From Lasiosphaeris hirsuta (lineage: Eukaryota; Ascomycota; Sordariomycetes; Sordariales; Lasiosphaeriaceae), in assembly GCA_030549175.1 (NCBI GenBank), contig JAUKUA010000002.1, positions 1-64,000 on the forward strand: 64,000 nucleotides of DNA, read 5' to 3'. Position numbers and translations under genes: made by a program. Positions 24,211-36,017 of this stretch are shown piece after piece. The notes under the pieces were generated by a model. That model was not told the origin of the DNA. It saw only the letters and a program-made list of their open reading frames with translations, and searched no databases. The first letter of the stretch is position 1; each line of letters starts with the position of its first letter.

Positions 24211-24638
24211 GCTGAACCTTTCGAGCTCGTGGATCTTTGCTCTGTCGAGGAAGGCTCCGGCAAGTGTTTCGGGGGATTTTGATCCTCATCTTGGGTCAAA
24301 ATTGCCTTGAATCACGCCCACCGCGTTTCGCCGGAGAGCCTTGCGGTGGGCCATGCATGTTTGTGGTGGCGAAGCACCACCTGAATATGCATGCCAAGGT
24401 GCCCGGTGGTGTCCTCACATGATGGACATTGGCTTCGGCGTGAAGCGCAGTGCAGCGCCATCCTGCAGCGGTCAAAACAAAACTAGGCTGAAGAAACTCG
24501 TGCACTCAACAACTTCTGGCAGTGGCTGTATGTTGCAGTGGCCCCATCCAGCACCATGCAGTCTTGGCACCGCGAGGGGCTCAAATAACCCGGGGGAACT
24601 TGAAACCGTGTCCCCCCTTCAACGTCTTGCAACTTGAC
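24211..24638. other. Intergenic, no supported gene
   Basis: No motif is recognised on either strand. It lies between the divergent DUF7708 and AAA relics and presumably held both promoters. Confidence 0.35.
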
Positions 24639-27600
24639 ATTACATTGCCCAAATCCACCTCGCACCCTCCAGCAGTCGGAGCCTAAATCATCTGGGCCAG
24701 GCTGATTCAATACCCATTCCCAAACTGGAGTTCACGCACCTCAGCGCAGCAGCTCGTCTGCAGAGCTTGTATGGGACATTTCCCAATATACCACCATTCA
24801 GTCTTGAAGTGTTGGGAAACCGGCTCCAAAGGGAGCTCGAAGCCCTTAGTCTCAAAGAGTGGGCAGATATTGATACGGAAGCTCTTGCCACCGCCAGGCA
24901 GGCTGCCGAGCAAGAAAACGAGGCACTAGGCGAAGACGAAGAAAACAACACAGAATCTGAGAGCGAAGGAAACGAGGGTGAAAACAGCCCAAATATCGGG
25001 AGATCCCTAGAAGCCCTTGTTGGTGTTACGGCTTTGGATTATTATCTGGTCGAAAGTAGGAAAATTCGGCGACAGCACGAAAGGAATGCGTGGGAAACCC
25101 CAGATTACAAGAGAGCTCACCTTTCAGCCATCATTTTCGGTGCTGAAAAATTCAGTCATTTCCTCTCCGATACTCTGCAGGTCGCTATTGCAGGGAAAGT
25201 AAAACGGCGCAAAAGAGACAGAAGGGCTTTGAGGAACCACAAAGCCGCGATTCTTCAAACCCTCGCACTTTTTTGGGAAGCGATAGCCGAGAAAGTTGAA
25301 TTGGAAAAAGCTAGACCCTTTGAGCACCCGAATGCACAGGACCAAGACGAACACGAACATCAAGAACACGAGAACCAAGACCAGTTTTGGAGCCACATTA
25401 CCATCTCAAGGGATCAGACGGCAGCTAGCGATTTTCAGAAGGATGTGCTCTTCATCCTTCGTTCATCGGGATTGAACCTAGAGGTGGCCGCATACCAGGA
25501 GAACTTGGAGACAGAGTTGCGCTTTTTTGGGGAATCGATGTTCCCAACTGATACCCCCTGGAATCTCCATTACGTGAACTACCCGCCTACAGGCGAAATA
25601 CCAATCGCAAGCCCTGAATACCCTTCAAACTCGGCTCCCATGCTAGAGGTACAGGAAGCCTCTCTAGAGTTATTTCCCCAGCCTGATTCCGGTGGAACTG
25701 CTCCGGGAAATCAAGTCGCTGGATTGCCACACGGATCGAACATGAGAGTAGAGGGCGGGGATATCGGGGAGCTGCTGGGCCGCATCTCGTCCCTCGAAGC
25801 GGAAGACAGGTCTCTTAGATCTAGTCAGGAAGAACACGCCCAATGGCTCGTCTTGCACCTCATTCAAGAAGAACGGAGCCAGAATGCTTATCTCGAAGAA
25901 CCTTCCTGGTCCATTAGTCTAAGGGGGGAGATAAACCTAAGATCACACTTTCCGGTTACCGACGTTGAAGGCTACCTACAACAGAGATCAGACATATCCT
26001 TCGTCATCTGCAAGTACTATGCAAAAGGACACCAACGGGATGAGGTGTAGAGGGCTTTGCGAGCCAAACGTGCACTCCCTCGCCTTATACCAGTTTCCGA
26101 GATAATCCGACTTCAATCAGCGCAGATGATTTTATCCGTTAGGGATTTCTTTGGCAGGCAACCCAAGTTCTCTGAAGGGTTCCCTGACTTCGACATACGA
26201 AAACCGATAGCTGCCCCCTACGTCTTTTGGTACCACTACCGGTCACCGGACGCATTCCGCGACATGGACAAGGCTCATCAGGACCATATGAAGTTCCTTA
26301 CCGGCTGGATTGAACAGGAATACGGCGACCTGTACAACGGTGCAGACAACCAGTTTAGCAAAGGTGTCGTCTCGGCTGAGACGATGCCTTTTCTCGTTAA
26401 GCCGGGTGATGTTCTTATCTCGACGAGTGGGAGCACCTTGAACGCGCAGATAGCCAACTCTTGGGCCGACCCTACTAGGGGTGGACCACTTCTCAAGCAA
26501 GAAGACTCATTCAAGGATTCGAATACGGACTGCGATCGGCCTTCCTGGTCTTGGAAAGTGGACGCATGGGGTTTCGAGTATGACGGGCAGTTTTACCGTC
26601 GTTACTCAACCCAAACGATTAAGCTCACCGCCCAAGATGCCCAGAGCGAGGTGAGTATCAATAAGCTCAAAGTATATCCGATTCATTATGCGGACAAATC
26701 GGGAGCGGTGGAAAGGCTAAAATCTCGCGGGACGAAATTCTGGACCTGCCGCAACAGAAGGTTGGTGGCATACGAAGATGACGGTGGCGGTAATGTAAGA
26801 TGCTCATTTAGTGCCGCAACTATCTGAAACCATGGACTACAAACTGACAAGTATGCCATTATAGAGCAGCGATAGGTTTATGGTGGACTTCCAGACTTAC
26901 CGCCAACTACATTCAGATTCTGCCAGTTTCGAGAGGACATATCCAAGCCGTAAACATCTTACAGGCGAGGAGCTTAGTCTAATTGATCGGATGAGCGATG
27001 ACAAGCCGCCGTCGGAACCAGAGATCTACGTCTTCCCGTAGACCATTGTCGGCTATAACCTACGTAACAAGAAGTGGGGTAAGCAAACGATTCGCAGCCC
27101 AACTAACACTGCCCTTCTCCACCAGATCGTGTCTTGTACTAATCCCTTTCCCCCCTCGACAGTTGACTTGAACGTGGACCGCATCAAGGACATCGCATGG
27201 AACAAGCAGTCATTCCAGTACCTCGTCATTGATGAGGACACCAAAGAGCTCATCCAAGCTTTGGTCACACACCAAATTACAAGCGAACAAGGAACGGATA
27301 TGATTGAAAGCAAAGGCAACGGACTAATAATGCTCCTACACGGCTCACCGGGCACCGGCAAGACATACACAGCAGAAACTGTGGCCGAGATCGCCGAGAA
27401 GCCCCTCTTCCGAGTGACATGCGGGGACATTAGTACGAAGCTCGACGAGGTCGAAAAGTACCTCGAGTCAGTCCTCCATCTTGGCAAAACCTGGGGCTGT
27501 GTTGTCCTGCTCGACGAAGCCGATGTGTTTCTAGAGCAACGCACGCTGACTGACCTCGAGCGAAACGCGCTCGTTTCCGTCTTCCTCCGCGTGCTCGAGT

Positions 27601-28073
27601 ATTATGAGGGCATCCTGATCCTGACATCAAACCGGGTGGGCACCTTCGACGAGGCCTTCAAGTCCCGAATCCAGCTGTCCCTGCACTACGAGAACCTCGG
27701 CAAGCCGCAGAGACACAAGATCTGGAAGAACTTCCTCAGCCGCCTGAAGCAGCTCGATGCTGAGCAACCATCGACCTCTGTCACGGAGCCGGGGACCCTG
27801 AAGAGGAAGTTTGAGTCGGAGCCGAGCGGGAGCATTGACTTTGACGACGTCGAGTGCTACTTTGAGGAGCTCGCCGAGTTTGAGATGAATGGCCGCCAGA
27901 TCCGCAACGCCATCACGACGGCCCGGCAGCTTGCCAAGTTTCAGAATACCAAGATGGGATATCGGCATCTCAAGAGGGTCATTACGGTGGCGAGCAAGTT
28001 TGATGATTATCTCAAAAAGGTGCAGGATGGGTTTTCGGATGATCAGGTTGCTCGGGGTGGGGGTATTCGATAG
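24639..28073 (+). pseudogene. DUF7025-AAA+ ATPase gene with two in-frame TAG codons
   Basis: Exons end at 26794 and 27078 and resume at 26865 and 27163. Both introns have GTAAG donors and proper acceptors. The frame is open from 24639 but has no ATG near its start, so the first exon is missing or unrecognised. An acidic/coiled N-terminal part is followed by the DUF7025 region (APYVFWYHYRSPDAF, FLVKPGDVLIS, WSWKVDAWGFEYDG). A YVFP*TIVGYNLRNKKW linker precedes an AAA module with Walker A LLHGSPGTGKT, Walker B VVLLDEADVF, sensor LTSNRVGTFDEAF and a lid. TAG codons occur at 26048 (after GHQRDEV) and 27039 (family Gln/Pro position). Otherwise all motifs are intact over more than 1000 codons. Fungal members are uncharacterised ATPases of accessory regions. 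It is a near-intact pseudogene or a gene that needs stop recoding or editing. Confidence 0.7.
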
Positions 28074-28221
28074 GTTCAACGGATTTCAAAGCTTGTCTCT
28101 TATCTAGTGGTGTGCCTTGAGGAGGAGTCAGCACCGTAAATCAGTTAGTTGCTTTTCAGGTCATTTTTCTTTCAATTTGAATCGCAGCTGTTCATTACTT
28201 TATAGATCAGATATTCTTCTT

Positions 28222-28889
28222 TCACTTTTCATGTTGGCGGCGCTCGTCATGGACATCCTGCCATCTCCTAATAACCAGACTGTCGTCGCTCGGCCCCTCA
28301 GCTTCCCAAGGCTTGTGAGCGAGCATGTAGTGGATGTTCTTGACCCTCTCCTCGCACCATATGGCATCGTGCGCTCCCGACTACTGCAACATCTTGGGGG
28401 CATTGTAGACATACGGCAGGGCAAACCCACCTTCCGGCAAACACGTCCCTAATCAGCCCCTGGTCGGGCAAGATGTACTTCGAGGACTTGGGGTACTGCA
28501 GCGCCTCGGCGATCATGGTCCATGTGTCGTAGAACCGCGGGTCGTTGGCATGATCGGCGTTGAAGCGGGGAACTAGATACTCCATGCGCTGCTTGGGGAT
28601 GGCTAGCTGGCCCAGCGCGCGCTGTTCCTCCTCTGGGAACGTGTCGGTGTGGAGAACTACGAGCGAGTATTGCGAGTTGGCTTTTCGAAGGGAGTATTCC
28701 AGGACGAGGAGCCCGGAGAGGTAGTTCAGGTTGGTGATGAGGGTTGCCCAAGCTGTGGATACCGGTCAGTGTCATAATTCAGGATGGGGTCTTTGGGCTT
28801 GGTTGGTGTCAGATATCTCTCTTGCTGAATGACACGTCTGTGACCTGACGGTCGATATTGCCTGAAGAAAGTTGGGCTTTGGAAGTCAT
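28222..28889 (-). pseudogene. GT8 (glycogenin-like) glycosyltransferase, internally deleted
   Basis: Reading right to left, a possible start at 28889 (MTSKAQLSS) and an intron precede WATLITNLNYLSGLLVLEYSLR, VLHTDTFP and ADHANDPRFYDTWT, the N-terminal half of GT8 sugar transferases. The protein then jumps to ALQYPKSSKYILPDQGLIRDVFAGRW, a segment near the C-terminal end of the family. The middle, with the DxD metal-binding motif, is gone. After GRW the frame shifts to LPYVYNAPKMLQ, then TAG at 28383-28381, then VKNIHYMLAHKPWE, the usual end. The gene therefore has a core deletion, a frameshift and a stop. Confidence 0.7.
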
Positions 28890-29100
28890 GGTTTCCGAGA
28901 TGGATGGTTGACGTTACAAATCAGTTCAAGTTACTAGCAACCGCAAGTGGACCTTGAATAGGGGTTGAAGGAATGGCGGATGATGTGGAAACGAGTATAA
29001 ATAGTGTTGCACCACTTACAGACCTACATCGAGAGCGATGGAGAGCGAGGTTCCCTGATTAATTGGCACACATCGGTGGGGTGGGTGGGTCGATCGACAA

Positions 29101-30008
29101 TCACAACGGGATGACTCCATACAAAGCAGGGAAGCAGAACTTTTTCGAGCAAAAATAACATGCAGCTTCGTCAACATCCCGATCGTATGTAACATTGGAA
29201 GTCTCGTTCTCATTGACTGACTCATGTAAGCGAGTCTGGGCGGTGTAAAATGTCTTTAGTGAAGACAGGCCTCCCTTGGTCGGGGCTTGGTGAGAAGACA
29301 AGGTGACGGCTCCAGTCGAAGGCTCCTGAAGCTGGAATATCCGCCGGCTGGCGGCAATCGAGACGATGTCTGAGTCCCTGGAGAAGCTTGGGGCTGAGAT
29401 CATGGTCTGAAGCGATTCCATGTCGAATATCGTACCCACTTCGTCTTTCACCACTCTCTGCTCCGTTTCGAGTAGGTCCAGGTTCCTGGAAACAAGTTCT
29501 AGGGCTTCAACGTATTCTCTCGCATTCTGGAGGAGCTCAGTGAATTGCCGCTTGCCCTTCAGTGCCAATTTCAACGCCCCGAAAAAGCCGCCGTGGCGTT
29601 GCGTCTTCTTGACCCTCCTCAGGAAACCGTGAAGGTTCTCCTCGATGAACCGGCTGTCGAAGACATGAATCATACGGCCGCTCCTACCCCCGGCGTTAGG
29701 CTCCATAACGCTATACTTCTGAACCAATGTATTAGCGTCGATAAACAACAAGCAGATGGAGTTCAGCTGCTTCTGCACGTGGTTCATCCAAGACGGATGA
29801 TCGAGTCGCTTGTCCTAGCCGGTTTTAGACATGAAGCCACACGCCTTGCCCCAGGCAAAGGAGCCGGATGCGCAGTGCGCTGAGCTGCCCCCTCGAGAAA
29901 CACAACGTCCTTGCCCATGGAGCAGCCATCCTTGAAGCAGTCAAGGCACATAGAGAAGAGGCCCGCAATGCCGAGTCCTCCAAATGCCAAGCCCACGGGC
30001 TCTGCCAT
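29101..30008 (-). pseudogene. HeLo-domain (prion-inhibition type) protein relic
   Basis: An ATG at 30008 gives MAEPVGLAFGGLGIAGLFSMCLDCF, the membrane-targeting N-terminal helix of fungal HeLo domains, which form pores in regulated cell death (HET-S type). The next block (ALRIRL, then FAWGKACGF) is found only by changing frame twice near 29860-29910. A TAG at 29817-29815 follows. From 29787 the frame is open for 228 codons and holds the rest of the helical bundle (NHVQKQLNSICLLF, GRMIHVFDSRFIEE, KGKRQFTELLQNAREYVEALE), ending at 29101. No NACHT or prion motif is seen downstream. Several lesions inside the domain make it a pseudogene, though the C-terminal part is well kept. Confidence 0.65.
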
Positions 30009-30673
30009 GGCGTCCTAAGCTAGATGGGAATAAGGCTCGAAACCAGTTGCCAGGCAATTCATAACTTGATGAAAGTTTTCAAGTCATGTTGGCGTTTGTA
30101 ATGTAACCGGTCGGTATGATACCTAAATTTTTTTTAAAAAAAAATGAGGGCATAACCAGAGTCGGAGGTTGACTTGGGGAAATTTTGGCTGGGGCACGCG
30201 ACATATTTTACCTAGGCTTCGTCCGCAGCCTGACCCCCCTAGTGTTGAACCTGAGGCATTGTACGCCTCGCTGGGCCTGCAGCGCGTTCTTGACGTGGCG
30301 GACGTCTCGGCTTCGAGAGCCAATAGTTGAAGCAGAAACCCCCAGCTTTGAATCATGCAGCATCATACTCCAATCACAAGTTACCAAGTTCCAACACCGC
30401 CATCCCCACCCGTGGCAACCGCAGATTGAGGTTTCACAACGCCACGCCACACAAACAGACGGTGGGCCTCACAGAACTCTCAGTCACGATACTCTGGGAA
30501 GCGGGGTAATAATATTTGACGATGAAGCTTTTCGACTGATGGCAAACTTCTTTCCATTCTTGCATTCAAACTCGGCCGTCATCTTCTGTCACCCATTACG
30601 CCCGCCGTGGCCTCAAAGTCTCAATCCCAAACTTCCAACCAACTGGTCTGACCGGGGCACCATTATTGACAAC
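30009..30673. other. Divergent spacer between HeLo relic and membrane-protein gene
   Basis: The plus strand is open in the frame of the downstream gene for almost 490 bases, but the composition is leader-like and no domain is seen. A T/A tract (30125-30142) lies near the HeLo side. Confidence 0.35.
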
Positions 30674-31581
30674 ATGTCGAACTTTGGGGCTATCACGACC
30701 AGATTCACGCCATCCGCAGGATGCTCTGCACCAAGCATCTATCTTTTCGCGACTGAGGGGCGACAAACTTACATTCAAGCCCCAACTAATATCGACCAAT
30801 GTTTTCCCAGGGGCTATGATCCTGGGGTTCAAACGGGGCACTTCTCGCCCGCCCAGTGCCCCATGGGCTACACAGCGGCCTGCATATCGCTCAACACCAT
30901 CGGCCCCGACGTGGAGACAGTCATGACTTGTTGTCCAAGGTTATAGCTGGCTCATTCCCGCCGGCCCACGACGTACCGGTAGCTGACGGCGTCTATAGCT
31001 ACCCATCCACCATGTTCGCCTGCAACACTCCCGAGGACAGATACCCCTGGCAGTCCTCGCTCGGATGCACCAGCGCCTTTTCGCCAATGGTTACTCTGAC
31101 CTCGATCAGCGTCTCCATGAGCGGAGTGATCGGCTCTCTCCCCCGGACCACCGAGTCCACTGGGGGGATGAACGCCTACAGTGTGCAGGTGCGATTCAAG
31201 TCGGACGACTTTCCTGCGACGACTACCATCACCAAGACGATGCACACGACTTCGACCACCACCCTGCCCGTCCCGGGCGTCACGACGACCGTTCCAGCGA
31301 GAGAGATTGATTTGGGATCACCTTCAGCAGTAGTTGGGGCTGCGTGTATGGCAGCTGTCTTCGGCCTTGTCCTGCTCTTGATTGGGGCGTGCTTCTTCGT
31401 TCGAAGGATCTGTAGCTGCGAAGCGCCCTACGATAGGTTCGGACCGCAGGACCCGCAGGAAAGTCCGTTGCTTGCAGGCGGCTCTACCAGCTACCAAACG
31501 GCTGGAGGGGCTGGCGCTCATGACAACAGGCCCCCGCCACCTTATGTCAAGCGAGCACCCCGTCGTGCACGACATCAGTAG
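30674..31581 (+). CDS. Fungal single-pass membrane protein with Cys-rich ectodomain
   Basis: Exons 30674-30939 and 30999-31581 are joined by a 59-nt intron with branch CTGAC and encode 282 aa. The N-terminal half is Cys-rich (CFPRGYD, CPMGYTAAC, TVMTCCPS, CNTPEDRYPW, LGCTSAF) and resembles secreted or wall-associated ectodomains of ascomycetes. A Thr-rich stalk (TTSTTTLPVPGVTTT) is followed by one membrane helix near residues 195-222 and a short tail with FVRR and PPPPYVK. The topology suggests a plasma-membrane protein facing the wall, perhaps a sensor or adhesin; that is inference. No signal peptide is obvious at the chosen ATG, so the start may be further upstream in the same open frame. 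The codons show no lesion. Confidence 0.6.
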
Positions 31582-32019
31582 TGAAGTTGACAAACAACCC
31601 GCGGCTGGTACACATTTGCACGAGGTTACGTCGCCTCCCAGATTCCTGGCAGCCCTCGCAAACTGGCAGGTTCTTGAACGCGAATCACTCGGCAAACTAG
31701 GTACCTCAAGGGATCCAGGGTCTCAACTGGTGGGACTGCATAGCAGAAGAATGTCGTCAACTGTCAGGCGGAGTCTGTCGCCTGCGCCAATGGTTGTGAA
31801 GAAGCCAGCTTTCGGAGGTCAGATCCAAAGGTCCGAATGGAATGGGGTAGTCAACTACGATAATTCAATCAATCCGAACCGCTTATTTTACTCTCCACGA
31901 TACTGATTATTATTGGATATTCAAGCGATTTAGCTGGCTGCAAGCGCCAGTCGACGATACGGTGGCTATCTAAGAATGATGCACCACGTAGTAGAAGCAA
32001 CTAACTTTTGACAAGGCTC
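31582..32019. other. Intergenic, no supported gene
   Basis: Nothing recognisable is present. The stretch at 31923-31943 repeats a 21-mer near 7000 with one mismatch. Confidence 0.35.
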
Positions 32020-32256
32020 AATTAAGCCACCAGGTCCAGAATCCTAGAGGCCAGGCTTAAAGACTTGAAGTTAAAAAAGCGCAGGAGATTTGAAACCAAC
32101 CAAAACGAAGTATTCGCTAACATCGAAGCTATCCACAGGGCCCAGGTGGAAGCGGGTTCATTTACGGATAGTAGCACTGAATCCAGTGAGCTTAGTAGCC
32201 CACCTGACAGTAGTAGCGAAGAAGATAGCGATTCGGAGGATTGTGTTATGGGTTGA
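32020..32256 (+). mobile_element. Possible 3' end of a pogo/Fot-type transposase gene
   Basis: The frame reads ILEARLKDLKLKKRRRF, then NEVFANIEAIHRAQVEAG, then an acidic Ser-rich end (SSSEEDSDSED) before a TGA. This lysine-rich stretch, conserved FANIEAI..AQ..AG block and acidic tail resemble the C-terminus of fungal pogo/Fot transposases. No DDE core, inverted repeats or HTH lie beside it, so it is at most a relic. Confidence 0.4.
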
Positions 32257-32719
32257 AGATCATGGGTGGTTATTTCAGTGTTACTAACTATATAGAGTGG
32301 TCGGAATGTAGGGGAAGGGAGGGGTCTAACCCAACCCCCCCCCCGACTTAGAGTCTTTCCAGCACCCGGATTCCCTGGGAGCGAGTTAGCGACAAGGTCG
32401 AGTATGAGTATAATCACGCGTCTCACGAGCAACGTCGTAAAGAAAGGATGATACTACCAGATATCCACATTGAAGGGCATTTGAAGTTGAACTCAGTCGA
32501 ACTTGAGGGAGCTCAAGAGTGTAGCCAACGGAGATACGTCTGCTCATCGAAAATCCAAGTTGCTGTATGCCTGAAGCGCTTCCGAGTGGCTTCATGCTTG
32601 GCGTCTGAGATGGGAGGAGCCCCAACCCATGTTCTGAGCTTCTCGAAGGTTTGCTCTGAGGACGACATTATTAGGTGGGTAATCACGAAAGGGAATTATC
32701 TGGATGGCGGAGCACCTAC
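32257..32719. other. Intergenic, no supported gene
   Basis: Short frames only; a poly-C run at 32331-32344. Nothing else is seen. Confidence 0.35.
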
Positions 32720-33575
32720 TCATTCTTTCGCGCCCAAATTGCGAATAACCTCTCGATGCTCCGCTAGGAGCAAGCTGGCATGCTTTCTCGATCTGGCGCT
32801 TGCATCTCTCTCTTCCTTGGGTCGCGCCCTTTCCTGTTCGGTGATTGCCTCCCTTTTCGCGTCACCTCTTTGGGCGCTGAGATACCGGCTATCCGAGTTT
32901 TGAGATCGCTTGAGTTTCACTTTCAGACGCTCACCGGAAGCAGCCAGTGCTTCGTGGATGGAAATACCTTCAATCGGGTATCAAAAGGACACCAGAGCAA
33001 GTCAGCAATAATCATGGGAGTTCGTTTGATTCTCGCACCGCTCCTGGTGAAGACCTTTACGGCGGCGTGAAGAATACCTAAAATTTCCCCATAGACGGCT
33101 TCGATCCACCTCAGAATCCTGGCGAGTTTTGCTTCTGCCTCACAAAGCTCTAGAACCGTCTTGTACTCTGATAGTGAGTCGGCCAATCTGGTCATTAGGT
33201 GTATGAACTTGTCAAAGAAGGTGACAAAGTTACCTCCTGCAGGACGGGGAAGTACACAGGGGACATGTCGACGCCCGACTGGGTGAAGACGGAGGCCGAC
33301 AGGTTCTTGGCGGGCGAGCAGGTGGTGCGCACGGCGGGGCCCTTTGTGTCGGCACAGACGGTGCGCCGCTGTCAGGACCCGTAGCCAGAGGTCATTATCG
33401 TCGGCTTTCTCGTTGATGGAGAACCCGCTCCGACCAGGCCTAGCGGAACCCTGGCGGATGGCCATCTTGGGGACTGTTCTGTCCTCTGTAAAGAAAGAAC
33501 CCCAATTTCGGTAGATCCATCGGATCGGACGCTTTGGATTGAGGTGGTGATTGCCGCCGCGGATGAAGTTTTCAA
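32720..33575 (-). pseudogene. Fungal STAND N-terminal region relic
   Basis: Minus-strand frames give DNDLWLRVLTAA, then, after frame changes, FVTFFDKFIHLMTRLADSLSEYKTVLELCEAEAKL, AVYGEILGILHAAVKVF and TPMIIADLLWCPFDTRLK. This is the helical N-terminal domain that precedes NACHT in many fungal STAND proteins. At about 32960 the frame shifts again (GISIHEALAASGERLKVKLK), followed by an Arg/Glu-rich coil ending at 32720. There is no nucleotide-binding domain, so the sensor is truncated and frame-broken. Confidence 0.55.
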
Positions 33576-34038
33576 TGCAGCCGAAGGGGTTTGCTGTTAG
33601 TCCACTTGAACTTCACTGCTCATTAGTGGTTGGGTCAACTGACCATCAGAGGATGTAGCGAACGGCATGGATGGCTGAGTTGGAATTGAGTCACGGCGTG
33701 ATGGCTTGCAACGCGCTGCCTCCAGCGATATGATCTCAATCTCGTGCTGGAGAGAACACCACGACATCGAGGCGACTGAAAGCCACAGCAGCAATATAAC
33801 CACCATAACCACACACACTTTCTGATCGAGGAAAATCTTCGCTCAAACCGTGGCAAGGCTCTGGCGTGGGGCCGCTGGCTCGCTCTTGCATGGGAATGTG
33901 GCTTTACAGTTGAGGGCTTGAATGTCACGGTTTCAAAGGACACAACGGGTATCATCTCTTCTCGTTTCCATTACCCAAACTCCAGCCGTCCAATCGTATT
34001 CATTCTTTCCCACCCTAACTCCCATGCCCTGGCTCTAC
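33576..34038. other. Intergenic, no supported gene
   Basis: A minus-strand frame with a hydrophobic stretch (33597-33818) has no family match. This is probably spacer plus the MFS 3' untranslated region. Confidence 0.35.
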
Positions 34039-36017
34039 CTAGTCCTTCGCATCCTCGACGAGCTCCACGGGGTCCTTGCTGTCCTGCAGGCGGGCGTCAT
34101 CGCGGTCCTTGACCACCCTAAGCGCCTCCTGATGGATATGAGTCTGAGTCGACCCGAACTTCCAGGCCGGGATGCGCCGCTCAAACAGCTCGTCGATCTC
34201 CTCGAGCGTGCGCCCCTTGAGCTCGGGCAGGAAGAGGAAGAAGAAGATGCCGCAGATAAAGTTGGAGCCGGCCCAGACGTAGCCGTACTTGGCGCCCTGC
34301 ACCCTGTTAGTTCACGGCTACCAGACGCAAGCGGGACACAAACCCAGTTGAGCGCCTCGGGGTTGATAAAGTAGGGCGAACAGAAGCCCGTCAGCCAGGC
34401 CAGGAAATAGCCCAGGCTGATGGAGGTGCCGACGGACCAGGCGCGCAGGCGGGTGCTCACGAGCTCGGTGGCGACGGGGTAGCTGGTAGCGCCGACGAAG
34501 GCGTTGTAGGCAAAGTTGTACAAGGCCGTGAAGGCGATGATGGCGTCGCGCAGCGTGGCGGTGCCGGGGCTAGTGGTAGCCACGACGGCCATAGCCAGCA
34601 TGAACATGCCCTGGAAGAAGGCGCCGACGGTAAACATGCTGCGGCGGCCGAGCACGTGGCGCATCAGCACCATGCCTAGACCGACGCCGACGAAGCCGAT
34701 GCCCGTCTTCATGATGGAGTACTTGAAGGCGTCGTCGACGCTGACACCCGACACGATCATGAAGTAGGTCGAGTAGCTGATGACGAACCAGGAGCCCGAG
34801 CCGGTCTGGGAGGCGATGACGGCGTAGCAGAGCAGGGTGCGGCGGAGGTCGTTGCCTTGGGCTGTGTCAGGGAACTAACTCGGAATAGGGGGAAATAGGG
34901 GGAAATAGGGGGAAATAGGGGGGAAAGGGGAATACCCCTAAACATGTCTAGCGGCCCCGTCGACCGCGCCAGCTTCTTCTCCTCGTCGATCCCCTTGACC
35001 ATCTCGACCCACTCGAGCTCGAGGTCGGCGGCCGCCATCGAGTCGCCCCGCAGCGTCTCAAACGACGCGCGACCCTCGGCCTCGCGGCCCTTGTTGACGA
35101 GCCATCGCGGCGACTCGGGGACGAAGAACAGGCCGATGGTCAGCATGGCGGGGACGAGGAACTGAATCCCGAGGGGGATCTGGTACGACGACTTGTCGAG
35201 CCGCTTCTGGGTCGCATTGTTGACCGCGGCGCCGATGATGGAGCCCTGGAGGAGCCGTGTCAGCAGACTCCCTCTACCTTGAGTACCTCCCCGATTCCGA
35301 GGCACCAAGAATCACGCACCGTGTTGACGGCGATGGAAAAGAAGGCCACCGTGATCCCCCGACTGATGCACCACCGTCAGCAGACACCCAACACGACACG
35401 GATCAGAACCGCTCACAGGTGGGCGGGCGCGGCCTCGGCGTTGTAGATGTTGGAAAAGGTGACGAGGAAGCCATTGCCAATTCCCAGCACGATGCGGCCG
35501 ACGTAGACGGCCGCCTGCGAGTCGGTGCCGATCTGGATGGCGGCGCCGACGGCCGTCAGGGCGCACGCCGCCCACAGCGCCGGCTTGCGGCCGAGGTGCT
35601 GCGCAAAGGCGCCGGCAAAGATGGACGACATGAAGGCGCCCAGGGTCAGGAAGGACCCGATCAGCTGCTGAAAGGTGCGCTGGCGGCCCATCATCGGTGT
35701 CCTGGTTAGCTGCTTGTTGCCCAACGGCGGTGGGCGGTGGGCGATGGGCGGCAGGGAGCAAGAGGCAAGGGGCAGGGGGCAGGGACCGAGACACTCACGC
35801 CGATGGCGTAGCCGCCGTTAACGGCCGGGTTCTCGTACCCAAACACCCGCAGGAACCCCGGCATGGCCTGGATGCCGGCGAGGCAGGCCGAGTCGAGCCC
35901 GTACTGCATATTGGCCATGGCCACGATGGCGCAGATGGCCAGGCATTTCCGGTTGGCCCACAGCGAGGTCTCGGGCAGCGCCAGGATAGTGGTGAGCTTG
36001 GGTGTCTTGATCCCCAT
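34039..36017 (-). CDS. MFS sugar transporter
   Basis: Six exons on the minus strand (36017-35799, about 35712-35417, 35362-35320, 35245-34936, 34855-34344, 34296-34039) encode about 545 aa with 12 likely membrane helices. Sugar-porter signatures are clear: LGRKPALW after helix 2, GRIVLGIGNGF, a long central loop with PESPRWLVNKGR, and PELKGRTLEEIDELF at the end. It should import a sugar or oligosaccharide by proton symport at the plasma membrane; the substrate is not predictable, though the maltose/hexose branch is likeliest. The first intron acceptor is the least certain. I chose the one that keeps phase and gives QLTRTPMMGRQRTF. The final intron uses the acceptor GTGCAG so that LNW joins GAKYGYVWAG. 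No lesion is seen. Confidence 0.8.
34882..34930. repeat. Tandem 10-mer GGAAATAGGG with G-quadruplex potential
   Basis: Four adjacent copies of a 10-bp unit, the first slightly degenerate, followed by further G-runs. It lies in the fourth intron of the MFS gene (34935-34856). The plus strand, which is template for that gene, carries at least four runs of five or more G. Confidence 0.85.
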
